From Gemmatimonadota bacterium (GTDB lineage Bacteria > Gemmatimonadota > Gemmatimonadetes > Longimicrobiales > Gaopeijiaceae), in the NCBI GenBank assembly GCA_007125845.1, contig SLCK01000041.1:1-53053 (forward strand): a DNA stretch of 53,053 nucleotides, read 5' to 3'. The first letter of the stretch is position 1. The number at the start of each line of letters is the position of its first letter. The translations under genes and the position numbers were made by a program. This document shows, piece after piece, positions 14,900-23,808 of the stretch. The notes under the pieces were generated by a model, which was not told the origin of the DNA, ran no database searches, and saw only the letters and a list, made by a program, of their open reading frames with translations.

Positions 14900-16341
14900 C
14901 CTTCCCTCCCCCGTGCCCGCAGTCGGCTCGCGACCGCTCCCACCGCGAGGGTCACGGCGCCCCCGATCGGAACAAACCAGGGCCATCCGACCGCGCCGGT
15001 GGCGAAGATCCAGATCGAGGTCACGACCGCGATCCCGCAGGCCATCCCCAGGATGACGCCTCCCTGCTCCGCCTTTTCATCCAGGATTCCCAGGAAGAAG
15101 GCCCCCAGGAAGCCCCCGTACACGAGGGAGGCGATGGTGAGCGCGACCTCCACCGCGGTCGCATCCTCGCTCATCGGGACGTACGCGATCGCGACGCCGA
15201 TCAGGAGGAGCGCCCAGACCAAGGTCAGGCCCCGTCCGATCCTGAGCAGCCGGGCGTCGTCCCGGGTTCCCGTGAGCGGAGCCCAGAAGTCGTAGGCGGA
15301 CGCCGACGCGAGGGAGTTGATGGAGGAGGAGAGCGAGGACATCGCCGCCGCGAAGACGCCCGCGATCAGGAGCCCGGTGATGCCCACCGGGAGGACATCG
15401 ATGATGAAGGTCGCGAAGATCGCGTCCGGGACGGCGAACGCCGCGCCCTCGTAGTAGGCCCAGAGGCCGATCCCCACGAAGAGGAAGAGGGCGAACTGCA
15501 CGACGACCACGACTCCGCTTCCCACGAGGGCCTTCTGCGAGGCCTTCAGGTCGCGGCAGGTGAGGAGCCTCTGGACGATGAGCTGATCGGTCCCGTGCGA
15601 GGCCATCGCCAGAAAGCCGCCTCCAATGAGTCCGGCCCAGAAGGTGTAGGGGAGGGTCGGATCGGTGGAGAAGTCCAGGACGGCCAGCTTGCCGGCCGCC
15701 GAGGCGTCGGCGAGCGCGGCGCCCCACCCCCCCGGGATCACCATCTGGAGGACCGCGAGCGCGCAGAAGGCGCCCACGAGGTAGAGGCCCATCTGGAGCG
15801 CGTCCACCCAGACCACCGCCCGGATCCCCCCGAAGTACGTGTAGACGAGCGTGAGGACGCCGATGACCGCGATCGAGACCGGGTAGGGCCAGCCGGTGAT
15901 GAGCGCGAGGGGGATCGCGGTGGCGAAGAGTCGAACGGAGTCGGCGAGGAGACGGGTGACCATGAAGATCCCCGATGTGAACCTCCGGGCTCCCGTCCCG
16001 AAGCGCTCCTCCAGGAGGGCGTAGGCGGTGTTGAGCTCCCCGCGGTAGTAGGCGGGGAGAAGGACCGCGGCCACCACGACCCTCCCGACCAGGTAGCCGA
16101 CCGTGAGCTGCAGGAAGGTGAGGCTCCCCAGGTAGGCCACCCCGGGAATGGAGAGGAAGGTGAGGGTGCTCGTCTCGGTCGCCACCACCGAGAGGAGAAC
16201 GGCGCCCCAGGGGAGGTCCCGGTTTCCGAGAAAGTAGTCGCTTCCCCCGCGCTGACCTCGTCCGAGCCAGGCCCCCCATGCGGTGACCCCGCCGAGGTAG
16301 ACCACCAGGACCACGAGGTCCAACGTGGTGAAGGCGCCCAT
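14896..16341 (-). CDS. Sodium:solute symporter (SSS family), possible amino-sugar uptake
   Basis: Inner-membrane Na+-coupled transporter, 481 residues with about 13 hydrophobic segments. SSS features: the N-terminal GGSDYFLGNRDLPWGAVLLS, ATETSTLTFLSIPG, the helix with YTYFGGIRAVVWVDALQM, the core GTDQLIVQRLLTCRDLKASQKA, and GLLIAGVFAAAMSSLSSSIN (Na+-site Ser region). Substrate cannot be told from sequence, but translational coupling to a NAGK/MurK-type kinase suggests an amino sugar. It is transcribed away from lysC across a 209-nt divergent region. Confidence 0.85.
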   Translation of the reverse strand: MGAFTTLDLVVLVVYLGGVTAWGAWLGRGQRGGSDYFLGNRDLPWGAVLLSVVATETSTLTFLSIPGVAYLGSLTFLQLTVGYLVGRVVVAAVLLPAYYRGELNTAYALLEERFGTGARRFTSGIFMVTRLLADSVRLFATAIPLALITGWPYPVSIAVIGVLTLVYTYFGGIRAVVWVDALQMGLYLVGAFCALAVLQMVIPGGWGAALADASAAGKLAVLDFSTDPTLPYTFWAGLIGGGFLAMASHGTDQLIVQRLLTCRDLKASQKALVGSGVVVVVQFALFLFVGIGLWAYYEGAAFAVPDAIFATFIIDVLPVGITGLLIAGVFAAAMSSLSSSINSLASASAYDFWAPLTGTRDDARLLRIGRGLTLVWALLLIGVAIAYVPMSEDATAVEVALTIASLVYGGFLGAFFLGILDEKAEQGGVILGMACGIAVVTSIWIFATGAVGWPWFVPIGGAVTLAVGAVASRLRARGREG

Positions 16342-16458
16342 CCGCTATCCATCCGATGAGGTGTATCGACCGTGAGGCAAATCGATCCAACGGGGGCTCC
16401 CCCTCGACCCCTGGACCCGCGAGCGAACAGAGGAGAACCTAAAGGGTTACCGTGTGCG

Positions 16459-16487
16459 CTGACAGGGAAGGACGGGGCCGTTATCCT
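16459..16487 (+). promoter_or_regulatory. Candidate sigma-70 promoter of lysC
   Basis: CTGACA (16459-16464), 17-nt spacer, TATCCT (16482-16487): 5 of 6 and 4 of 6 matches. Predicted start near 16494 gives a leader of about 57 nt, too short for a lysine riboswitch. Confidence 0.5.
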
Positions 16488-16550
16488 GAAACCGGCACGC
16501 CCCGGAGGCCGAGCCTTTCGAACCCGATTGCATGAGGCAGTCCAAGAGAT

Positions 16551-18020
16551 ATGAGCAACTCCAATGCACCCCGCGTGGTCCTGAAGTTCGGGGGTACGAG
16601 CGTTTCCTCCCGCGAGAAGTGGAATACGATCGCCAGCGTGGTGAGTGGGTGCCTCGAGAGGGGAGAGCGTCCCCTGGTCGTGCACTCGGCGATCCGCGGC
16701 GTCACCGACGCGCTGGTGGCCCTCCCGGAGCAGGCTGCGGCCGAGCGGCACGCCCAGGATCTCGAAGCCCTGATCGAGCGCCACTTCGAGCTCGCGCGGG
16801 AGCTGGAGCTGGACGGGCCCACCGTCCTCGCCGACGACCTGGAACGGCTCCAGCGTGCCGTGGAGGGCGTCGCCCTCGTCCAGGAGGTCACGCCCCGGAT
16901 CCGCGCCCGAATCCTCGCCTTTGGCGAGCAGCTCGCGACCCGGCTCGGCGCCGCGTACCTCTCCTCCCTCGGAATCCCCATCGAACGCCTCGACGCCCGC
17001 GACCTCCTCGCGGCGGTCGACACGGGGCGGCAGAAGGGAGGCGCGGTATGGCTCTCGGCCGAGTGCGAAGCCGAGCTGGATCCGGTGGTGAGGGAGCGTC
17101 TGGATGCCCTTCCGGGTGGGGGACTCACGCAGGGGTTCATCGCGCGCGGGCTCGACGGGGACACCGTCGTGCTCGGCCGGGGGGGCTCGGACACGTCCGC
17201 CGCCTACCTGGCCGGGAAGTGGGGCGCCGACCGGATCGAGATCTGGTCGGACGTGCCGGGAATGTTCACGGCCGATCCCAGGGTCGTGCCCGATGCCCGC
17301 CTGCTCCGCCGGCTGGACTACCGCGAGGCCCAGGAGATCGCGACCACGGGGAGCCAGGTCCTCCACCCCCGCGCGGTGCGGGCCCTGCGGGACCGGGAGA
17401 TCCCCATTCATCTCAAGAGCACCCTCGATCCCGAGGCCCCGGGCACGACGATCCGGACGGCCGAGGCCGCGAGCCCCGCGCAGGTGAAGGCGATCTCGAG
17501 GAAGCGGCAGGTCGTGCTCGTCTCGATGGAGACCCTGGGCATGTGGCAGGAGGTCGGCTTCCTCGCGCGCGTCTTCCGGGTCTTCGCGGAGACGGGCGTC
17601 TCCATCGACCTCGTCTCCACCTCGGAGACGAACGTCACCGTCTCCCTCGATCCCGGCGCGGCCCTCCTCGACGACGAGCTCCTGGGCCGGCTGCGCGAGG
17701 GTCTCTCTTCCTTCTGCGGCGTCGAGTTCATCCGACCCTGTGCCGCCGTGAGCCTGGTGGGGAACCGGATCCGCGCCCTCCTCCACCGGATGGGTCCCGC
17801 GCTCGAAGCCTTCGAGGAGCACCGCGTCCACCTGGTCAGCCAGGCGGCCAGCGACCTGAACCTCACGGTGGTGGTTGACGAGGATCAGGCGGACACCCTG
17901 CTCAGGGACCTGCACGACCTCCTCATCCCCGCCTCGACCCTCCCCGGAGAGTCCGAGTCGACCGTCTTCGGCCCCTCCTGGGAGGAGTTGAATCGCAGCC
18001 CGGAGGAAGTCAGGTCATAG
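16551..18020 (+). CDS. lysC: Aspartate kinase
   Basis: Phosphorylates aspartate, the entry step to DAP, lysine, threonine and methionine. The 489-residue product has VVLKFGGTSVSS at the start, the FGEQLATRLGAAYL segment, GRGGSDTSAAYLAG, IWSDVPGMFTADPR and the HPRAVRALRDREIPIHLKS boundary, followed by two C-terminal ACT domains (VFAETGVSIDLVSTSETNVT) likely to bind lysine or threonine. The length is that of the long monofunctional or fused class; no DAP decarboxylase or homoserine dehydrogenase domain follows. The last 6 nt overlap the convergent symporter gene. Confidence 0.94.
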   Translation: MSNSNAPRVVLKFGGTSVSSREKWNTIASVVSGCLERGERPLVVHSAIRGVTDALVALPEQAAAERHAQDLEALIERHFELARELELDGPTVLADDLERLQRAVEGVALVQEVTPRIRARILAFGEQLATRLGAAYLSSLGIPIERLDARDLLAAVDTGRQKGGAVWLSAECEAELDPVVRERLDALPGGGLTQGFIARGLDGDTVVLGRGGSDTSAAYLAGKWGADRIEIWSDVPGMFTADPRVVPDARLLRRLDYREAQEIATTGSQVLHPRAVRALRDREIPIHLKSTLDPEAPGTTIRTAEAASPAQVKAISRKRQVVLVSMETLGMWQEVGFLARVFRVFAETGVSIDLVSTSETNVTVSLDPGAALLDDELLGRLREGLSSFCGVEFIRPCAAVSLVGNRIRALLHRMGPALEAFEEHRVHLVSQAASDLNLTVVVDEDQADTLLRDLHDLLIPASTLPGESESTVFGPSWEELNRSPEEVRS

Positions 18021-19787
18021 AGCGCGCTCCCGGACCGGTTCAGCCGAAACGCGGTCCGGGGGCATGCGGCGGAGACTCCTCGAGATCCAGGCGAACGCGA
18101 GGACCGCGATGCCGAGGAAGATGGCCGCCTCTCCCCACGCCCCGAAGATGAGCCGTCCGGTGCCAAAGAGCGTCGTGTAGACGGCGGTCACCCCGGCCAC
18201 CCAGTTCGTCCAGTTCAGGACCCCGCCGTCCATCGGCTCCTTCCCGTGCCCCAGCCGCTCGGCAATCGTGTACCAGCCGGGTCCGCCGGGCCGCACCTTG
18301 GCGTAGAAGCCGTCGAGGACCTCCGGACGCTCCGGAGAGGTGAGGAAGGTGACGGTGAGCCACACCGCGGTCGACGCCGCCACCGTGGCGATCATGATCC
18401 AGGCCCACTGCGTCGGATCGTCCGGGTCCAGGCCCACTCCGAACCAGAGGAGGAGGCTCACGGCGAGGGAGGCGAGCATCGCCGCGATCTCGGACCAGGC
18501 GTTGATGCGCCACCAGTACCATCTCAGGATCAGGACGAGGCCGGTCCCGGCCCCGATCGCGAGGAGGAAGCGCCACGCCCCCTCGATCGATCCCAGGAAG
18601 TAGGTGACCACGAGCGAAGCGACCATGAGGAACGCCGTGGACGCCCTCGACACCCCCACCAGCTCCCGCTCGCTCGCCTCGGGGCGCATGAAGCGGGCGT
18701 AGAGGTCGTTGACCAGGTAGCTCGCGCCCCAGTTGAGCTGGGTCGAGATCGTCGACATGTAGGCCGCCGCGAGGCCCGCGATGAGGAGGCCGGTGACCCC
18801 GGGGGGGAGGAGGTCCACGATCGCGAGGACGTAGCCCTGGCGGGGATTGTCGATGTCTGTGTAGAGGATCGTGGAGGCGAGGGCGACCAGGATCCAGGGC
18901 CAGGGCCGCACGGCGTAGTGGGCCACGTTGAACCAGAGGGTCGCGAGCACCCCTTCCCGCTCGGAGCGAGTGGCGAAGATACGCTGGGCGACGTAGCCTC
19001 CGCCCCCCGGCTCCGCGCCCGGGTACCACGAGGCCCACCAGTTCATGCCCAGGTAGACGGCGAAGGTGATCGCGGGCATCCACATCGCCCCTTCCGCTGG
19101 GAGGAGGGCGAGAGCGGCCTCCGAGGATCCGTAGACGTCGGCCAGCCCGGCTTCCAGTCCCGAGATCCCTCCGACGGCCGCCACGGCGAAGACGGCGAGC
19201 ACGACCGCCCCCCCGAGGGCCAGCGCGAACTGGAAGATGTCCGTCACCACCACGCCCCAGAGCCCCGCCAGGATCGAGTAGCCGGCGGCCAGAGCGAAGC
19301 AGACCAGGAGGGCGGAAAGCCTCGGAATGTCGAGGGCCACAGAGGCGATCTCGACCATGGCGAGGTTCACCCACCCCATGATGATGAGGTTGATCGGGAG
19401 GGCGAGGTACGCCGCCCGGAAGCCGCGCAGGATCGCGGCGGGCTTGCCCCCGTAGCGGAGCTCCGTGAACTCCACGTCGGTGAGGACGCCCGCCCGCCGC
19501 CAGAGGCGGGCGTAGAAGAACACGGTGAGGATCCCGCTCATCACCATGTTCCACCAGAGCCAGTTCCCCGCCACCCCGTGCCGGACCACGAGCTCGGTGA
19601 CCGCGAGCGGGGTGTCCGCCGCGAAGGTGGTGGCGACCATCGAGGTCCCCGCCAACCACCAGGGCAGCGCGCGCCCCCCGATGAAGTAGTCGGAGACGGA
19701 GCGGCCGGCCCGGCCGGACATCGCCACCCCGATGCCCCCGGCGAGGACGAAGTAGAGAAAGACGATGAACCAGTCGAGACCGGTCAT
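18015..19787 (-). CDS. Sodium:solute symporter (SSS family), second copy
   Basis: A 590-residue polytopic membrane protein, longer than the first symporter. Seen: SVSDYFIGGRALPWWLAGTS, MVATTFAADTPLAVTELV, the helix with GLWGVVVTDIFQFALALGG, and GLLIAGLAAAYMSTISTQLN (Na+-site Ser/Thr region), plus a ~100-residue C-terminal part with a cytoplasmic loop (PERPEVLDGFYAKVRPGGPG) and extra helices. It lies 15 nt after cysI on the same strand and is probably in the cysJI operon, so the substrate might be a sulfur compound or simply unrelated. No Shine-Dalgarno is visible, which suggests coupling to cysI. Confidence 0.85.
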   Translation of the reverse strand: MTGLDWFIVFLYFVLAGGIGVAMSGRAGRSVSDYFIGGRALPWWLAGTSMVATTFAADTPLAVTELVVRHGVAGNWLWWNMVMSGILTVFFYARLWRRAGVLTDVEFTELRYGGKPAAILRGFRAAYLALPINLIIMGWVNLAMVEIASVALDIPRLSALLVCFALAAGYSILAGLWGVVVTDIFQFALALGGAVVLAVFAVAAVGGISGLEAGLADVYGSSEAALALLPAEGAMWMPAITFAVYLGMNWWASWYPGAEPGGGGYVAQRIFATRSEREGVLATLWFNVAHYAVRPWPWILVALASTILYTDIDNPRQGYVLAIVDLLPPGVTGLLIAGLAAAYMSTISTQLNWGASYLVNDLYARFMRPEASERELVGVSRASTAFLMVASLVVTYFLGSIEGAWRFLLAIGAGTGLVLILRWYWWRINAWSEIAAMLASLAVSLLLWFGVGLDPDDPTQWAWIMIATVAASTAVWLTVTFLTSPERPEVLDGFYAKVRPGGPGWYTIAERLGHGKEPMDGGVLNWTNWVAGVTAVYTTLFGTGRLIFGAWGEAAIFLGIAVLAFAWISRSLRRMPPDRVSAEPVRERAL

Positions 19788-19802
19788 CGGGCCGCCGGCC
19801 GG

Positions 19803-21569
19803 TCAGTCGTTGAAGTCGGACCCCTTCTCCACCGGCGTCGTGTAGCCCGCCCGGATCGCGAAGTCGCCGAAGCGCTCGCCCTCCTCCCGCTCCGTCGCGT
19901 AGCGCTCGAGCATCGGCCGAAGGTGCTCCAGAATCGTCGACTCACCCACATTCTCCAGGTAGGGTCTGGCCAGGCGCTCCCCGTGGAATCCGCCACCGAG
20001 GTACACATTGTACTTCCCCGGTGCCCGCCCGGAAAACCCGACCTCGGCGACGTAGGGCCGAGAGCACCCATTGTTGCACCCGCTCATGCGCATCACGATG
20101 GGGACGTCGTCGAGCCCCACCTCAGTGGCGAGCGCCTCGACCTTGGTCAGGAACTCGGGGAAGTAGCGCTCGCTCTCGGCCATCGACAGGCCGCACGTGG
20201 GAAATCCGACGCAGGCCATCGAGTGGCGGCGCATGTGCGTTCGCCTCTCCGTGGCCTCCACGATCCGGTGCTCCTCGAGGAGGGCCTCGATCTCGGCACG
20301 CGCCTCCTCCGGAATCCGGGCGACGATGAGGTTCTGGTTCGCGGTGACCCGAAGGTCGCCCGGGTGCACCTTCGCGACCTTCCGGAGCCCGGTCATCATC
20401 GGGAGCTCGTCGGTGTCCTTCACCCGGCCGTTCTCGACGAAGAGGGTGTAGTTGTGGGTGCCGTCGGCGTTCTCGCTCCACCCGAAGGCGTCCTGGCTCG
20501 TTTCGAAGTGGAAGGGCCGGGCCTCTTCGAGCTCCCACCCGAGCCGCTTCTGGAGCTCGCCCACGAACCAGTCGAGCCCGAGGCGGTCGATCGTGTACTT
20601 CATGCGCGCGACCTTGCGGTCGACCCGGTTCCCGTAGTCCCTCTGGATGGTGACGATCTTCTCGGCCACCTCCACCGCGCGGTCGCGGGGGAGGAACCCG
20701 ATCACGTCTCCCAGGCGGGGATAGGTGATGGGCTCGTTGTCGGTCCGGCCCATGCCCCCCCCGACGGCGACGTTGAATCCGACCAGCTCCTCGCCCTCGG
20801 CGATCGCGATGAAGCCGATGTCCTGGGTGAAGACGTCCACGTCGTTGTTGGGGGGAACCGCGAAGGCGATCTTGAACTTGCGCGGGAGGTAGGTGCGGCC
20901 GTAGAGCGGCTCGAGGTCCTCGCCCTCCTCCGCGGGCGCCTGCTTATCCCCCCGGTAGACGGGCTCCTCGTCGAGGAAGATCTCGTGGAAGGCCCGGGAG
21001 CGCGGGAGGAGGTGCTCGCTCACCTGCTTGGCGGCTCCGTAGAGCTGGCTGTGGATCGGACCCAGCTCCGGGAGCGGCGTGGCCATGACGCCGCGGTTTC
21101 CGTCCCCGCAGGCGCCGATCGTGTCGAGGAGGCTCTCGTGGATCCCCTGGATCGTCGCCTTCAGGTTCCGCTTGAGGACCCCGTGGAACTGGAAGGTCTG
21201 GCGGGTCGTGAGGCGGAGGGTGCGGTTCGCGTGGGTGAGCGCGAGCTCGTCCAGCTTGAGCCACTGGTCGGGCCGGCAGACGCCCCCCGGGAGCCGCACC
21301 CGGATCATGAACTCGTAGGCGGGCTCCAGCTTCTTGCGCCGCCGTTCGTCGCGCAGGTCGCGGTCGTCCTGCAGGTAGATCCCGTGGAACTTGGTCAACT
21401 CGTGGTCGTTCCCGAGAAGCCCCCCGGTGACGCGGTCCTCGAGGCTCTCCACGAGGGTGCCCCGCAGGTAGTCGCTCTCGACCTTGATCGTCTCGTTTTC
21501 GCTCAGCTTCTCGAGGGGCTGGGAACGGTCCACGCTCCGGTCCACCTCCCCGCCGTCGGAATTCGCCAT
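19803..21569 (-). CDS. cysI: Sulfite reductase hemoprotein (beta) subunit
   Basis: Reduces sulfite to sulfide with siroheme and a 4Fe-4S cluster, cytoplasmic. The 588-residue product shows two sulfite/nitrite reductase repeats: GVCRPDQWLKLDELA and TLRLTTRQTFQFHGVLK, IGACGDGNRGVMATP, PNNDVDVFTQDIGF, and the cluster ligands in ACVGFPTCGLSMAESE and MSGCNNGCSRPYVAEVGF (pattern CX5C...CX3C). The ATG at 21569 is preferred over an upstream GTG at 21584 because AAGGTGG precedes it. It lies 40 nt after cysJ, the usual flavoprotein-hemoprotein order. Confidence 0.95.
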   Translation of the reverse strand: MANSDGGEVDRSVDRSQPLEKLSENETIKVESDYLRGTLVESLEDRVTGGLLGNDHELTKFHGIYLQDDRDLRDERRRKKLEPAYEFMIRVRLPGGVCRPDQWLKLDELALTHANRTLRLTTRQTFQFHGVLKRNLKATIQGIHESLLDTIGACGDGNRGVMATPLPELGPIHSQLYGAAKQVSEHLLPRSRAFHEIFLDEEPVYRGDKQAPAEEGEDLEPLYGRTYLPRKFKIAFAVPPNNDVDVFTQDIGFIAIAEGEELVGFNVAVGGGMGRTDNEPITYPRLGDVIGFLPRDRAVEVAEKIVTIQRDYGNRVDRKVARMKYTIDRLGLDWFVGELQKRLGWELEEARPFHFETSQDAFGWSENADGTHNYTLFVENGRVKDTDELPMMTGLRKVAKVHPGDLRVTANQNLIVARIPEEARAEIEALLEEHRIVEATERRTHMRRHSMACVGFPTCGLSMAESERYFPEFLTKVEALATEVGLDDVPIVMRMSGCNNGCSRPYVAEVGFSGRAPGKYNVYLGGGFHGERLARPYLENVGESTILEHLRPMLERYATEREEGERFGDFAIRAGYTTPVEKGSDFND

Positions 21570-21609
21570 CGGGTCCGGGCCCACCTTGTCTCGGTTGATC
21601 AGAAAGGCT

Positions 21610-23475
21610 TCAGTACACGTCGCGCTGGTAGCGCTTCTCCTGCAGCATCTCCTTGAGGTCCGCCTCCGCCTCCTCGGCGGAGCGTCCCCCCTCGTCGCGG
21701 ATCACCTCCGCCACGGCCTCGTGGACGGCGGGCGCCATCCCGTTCGCGTCGCCGCAGACGTAGAGGTAGGCCCCCTCCTCGAGCCACTCGAAGACCTCGC
21801 GGGACCGCTCCTTGATCCGGTCCTGGACGTAGACCTTCTCGGCCTGGTCCCGGGAAAAGGCCACATCCAGTCGGGTGAGCCGGCCATCCTTCAGGAAGCG
21901 CTGCCACTCCGTCTGGTAGAGGAAGTCCTCGCGAAAGCGCCGATCCCCGAAGAAGAGCCAGTTCCGTCCGGCCGCACCCGTCTCCTCACGCTCCTGGAGG
22001 AAGGCCCGGAAGGGGGCCACCCCGGTCCCGGGGCCGATCATGACCAGGTCCGCGTCGGGGTCGTCGGGCAGCTTGAAGCCCTTGTTGCGGTCGACGTAGA
22101 CCTGGACGGTCTCGCCGGGCTCGCGCCGTTCGGCCAGGTAGGTGCTGGCCACCCCATTTCGCCTCTTCCCGTCGGCGGTGAAGCGGGTGACCGCCACCGT
22201 CAGATCCACCTGGTCCGGCATCCACATCTGGCTGGAGGCGATCGAGTAGAGCCGGGGCTGCAGCTTGCGGAGCATGTCGACGAAGACTTGCGCCCCGAGG
22301 CCCGTCACGGGGTGTTGTTCGAGGACGTCGGAGACCTGGTTGCACTCCATGAAGCGGAGGAGGGCGTCTCGGTTCTCCTTCTCGAGGAGCCGTCTCAGGT
22401 CCTCGGCCTCGGCGGCCTCGGCGTACGCCTTGATGAAGCCCGGGGTCAGGAGGGTGAGTTCGAGATCGTGCTTGAGGGCCTCGGCGATCGGCCGCTCCTC
22501 GCCGGCGACCGTCACCGGGGCCTCCGGCGAAAGAGCGAGCGCTCCGAGCACCTTGTCCACCACCGGGTCCTCATTCTCGGGAAGGATGCCGAGGCTGTCG
22601 CCGGGCTCGAAGTGAAGGGCACCCTCCTCGATGAGGAGCTCGATGTGCCGGGTCTCCTTGTCGGACTCCCGGCCGTTCAGGACGATCGACTCGAGAATCT
22701 CCGCCTCGTAGGGGTTCTTGCGGGTGAAGGCAGGCGTCTCCGGAGCCTGCCCGATGCCCGGTAGCCCCTGGGGAACGGCCACCCCGGGCTGCGTGGCGGC
22801 CGCGGCGCCGGCGGGCACCGCCTGCTTCTCGAGCACGCCCACCAGCTCCTCGATCCACGCTTCCGCGGCGTCCTCGTAGTCGACGTCGCAGTCGACCCGG
22901 TCGAGGAGGCGCTCGGCTCCGAGCTCCTCGAATCGCTCGTCCAGGTCGCGGCCCGCCTTGCAGAACTCCACGTAGCTGGAGTCGCCGAGGGAGAGCACGG
23001 AGAACTTCGCGTCGGAGAGCTTCGGCGCCTTCCGGCCCCAGAGGAACTCGAAGAACCCTGCGGCCGGATCCGGCGGATCCCCCTCCCCGTGCGTGGCGGC
23101 CACGAGCACGAGGTGGGTCTCGTTGCGCAGGTCCTTGGTGCGGTAGTCGGCCATGTCGACCGCGGTCGCGTTCAGCCCGGCCTGGGAGGCCCGGGCCGCG
23201 AAATCCTGCGCCACGCCCTCCGCGTTGCCCGTCTCCGTCGCGTAGAGGACGGTCACGCTGGGCGCATCGCCCGTGCCCGGAGCGCCGGCGGGCGCTGCGG
23301 GGCCATGGCCGTTCGTGGACGGGGCCTGCTGCCCGATGCCCGCGAGATAGCCGCTGAGCCAGAGCGCCTGCTCCGGGGTCAGCGTCGAGACGAGCGACTG
23401 AAGTTGTCCCGCCTGTTTTTCATCCAGCAGCGCGGCCGCTCCGGCCCCCTGCCCGAACTTCGATTGGTTTCCCAT
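21610..23475 (-). CDS. cysJ: Sulfite reductase flavoprotein (alpha) subunit
   Basis: Passes NADPH electrons through FAD and FMN to CysI. The 621-residue product has an N-terminal helix pair, an Ala/Pro/Gly linker, a flavodoxin domain (VLYATETGNAEGVAQDFAAR; ATHGEGDPPDPA; LGDSSYVEFCKAG), another Ala/Gln/Gly linker, the FAD domain with RLYSIASS and GVASTYLA, and the NADPH domain with MIGPGTGVAPFRAFLQER and YLYVCGDANGMAP, ending KRYQRDVY. The ATG at 23475 has GAGGAAC just upstream; the open frame further upstream runs through a terminator hairpin and was rejected. Confidence 0.94.
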   Translation of the reverse strand: MGNQSKFGQGAGAAALLDEKQAGQLQSLVSTLTPEQALWLSGYLAGIGQQAPSTNGHGPAAPAGAPGTGDAPSVTVLYATETGNAEGVAQDFAARASQAGLNATAVDMADYRTKDLRNETHLVLVAATHGEGDPPDPAAGFFEFLWGRKAPKLSDAKFSVLSLGDSSYVEFCKAGRDLDERFEELGAERLLDRVDCDVDYEDAAEAWIEELVGVLEKQAVPAGAAAATQPGVAVPQGLPGIGQAPETPAFTRKNPYEAEILESIVLNGRESDKETRHIELLIEEGALHFEPGDSLGILPENEDPVVDKVLGALALSPEAPVTVAGEERPIAEALKHDLELTLLTPGFIKAYAEAAEAEDLRRLLEKENRDALLRFMECNQVSDVLEQHPVTGLGAQVFVDMLRKLQPRLYSIASSQMWMPDQVDLTVAVTRFTADGKRRNGVASTYLAERREPGETVQVYVDRNKGFKLPDDPDADLVMIGPGTGVAPFRAFLQEREETGAAGRNWLFFGDRRFREDFLYQTEWQRFLKDGRLTRLDVAFSRDQAEKVYVQDRIKERSREVFEWLEEGAYLYVCGDANGMAPAVHEAVAEVIRDEGGRSAEEAEADLKEMLQEKRYQRDVY

Positions 23476-23550
23476 GTTCCTCGAGACTTGTGCGGCGGAG
23501 CCGATCGATCCCTTGCCCCTCGGCGCCCCTGCCGGGGCCCGCCGCTCGCG

Positions 23551-23595
23551 TAAACAAATAGAGCCCTGACCTCCATCGGAAGGAGGCCGGGGCTC
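23551..23595 (-). terminator. Intrinsic terminator/attenuator upstream of cysJ
   Basis: Minus strand: stem of 14 positions (GAGCCC/GGGCTC outside, CCTCC/GGAGG inside, one mismatch and one G-T pair) with a 7-nt loop, followed by TATTTGTTT. It is the best intrinsic terminator in the window. An upstream GGAGGGCC (23636-23629) could pair with its 5' arm and act as antiterminator. Confidence 0.8.
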
Positions 23596-23601
23596 GTTCA
23601 G

Positions 23602-23643
23602 CGTGTCGAATCCGTTTTCTTTGGCTATGGCCCTCCGGACACG
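23602..23643 (-). other. Stem in the cysJ leader
   Basis: CGTGTC/GACACG (6 bp) encloses GGC-CATA-GCC and the segment GGAGGGCC that can pair with the terminator arm. It lies directly upstream of the terminator, where an aptamer or antiterminator would be. Confidence 0.4.
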
Positions 23644-23655
23644 ACTCGCTCCGCC

Positions 23656-23681
23656 CCGACTCCCCTCGCGCAGGGAGTCGG
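23656..23681 (-). other. Perfect 9-bp hairpin in the cysJ leader
   Basis: CCGACTCCC/GGGAGTCGG around an 8-nt loop. It is not followed by a T-tract, so more likely a structural part of the leader RNA than a terminator. Confidence 0.6.
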
Positions 23682-23754
23682 CATACAACAACCACACATG
23701 GCGGAGGTGAAGGCCTGGATCACGATTCGACTCGGTTCAAGATGATGTACGGCA

Positions 23755-23783
23755 CCGATGCCGCTCCCGGGGACCCGCATCGG
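23755..23783 (-). other. 7-bp inverted repeat at the start of the cysJ leader
   Basis: CCGATGC/GCATCGG separated by 15 nt that include TCCCGGGGA. It may be a first leader hairpin or a weak terminator for the GH3-hydrolase gene that ends at 23853. Confidence 0.45.
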
Positions 23784-23808
23784 CCTCCGGAGGGGCTCAG
23801 CCCTGAAA

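Noticed and set aside
16342..16550. Possible lysine riboswitch before lysC, with CGGGGC/GCCCCG pairing (16473-16478 with 16499-16504).
   Set aside because: The region fits a CTGACA-N17-TATCCT promoter; the pairing segments overlap the promoter and the start would leave only ~57 nt of leader, too short for an L-box. No L-box core motifs seen.
18246..21656. 1136-codon open frame on the plus strand opposite the SSS and cysI genes.
   Set aside because: Antisense frame kept open by GC bias; composition (Arg/Gly/Asp/His/Glu-rich, no domains) is that of a shadow frame, while the minus-strand proteins match known families.
23600..23620. GGATTCGAC on the minus strand, as near the 5' end of tmRNA.
   Set aside because: No tag ORF ending in ALAA, no tRNA-like 3' end with CCA and no room for the pseudoknots; it lies in one strand of a stem in the cysJ leader.
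23476..23697. Extended N terminus of CysJ using the open frame from 23697.
   Set aside because: It would read through a 14-position terminator hairpin with T-tract, and CysJ proteins begin near the 23475 ATG, which has a ribosome site.
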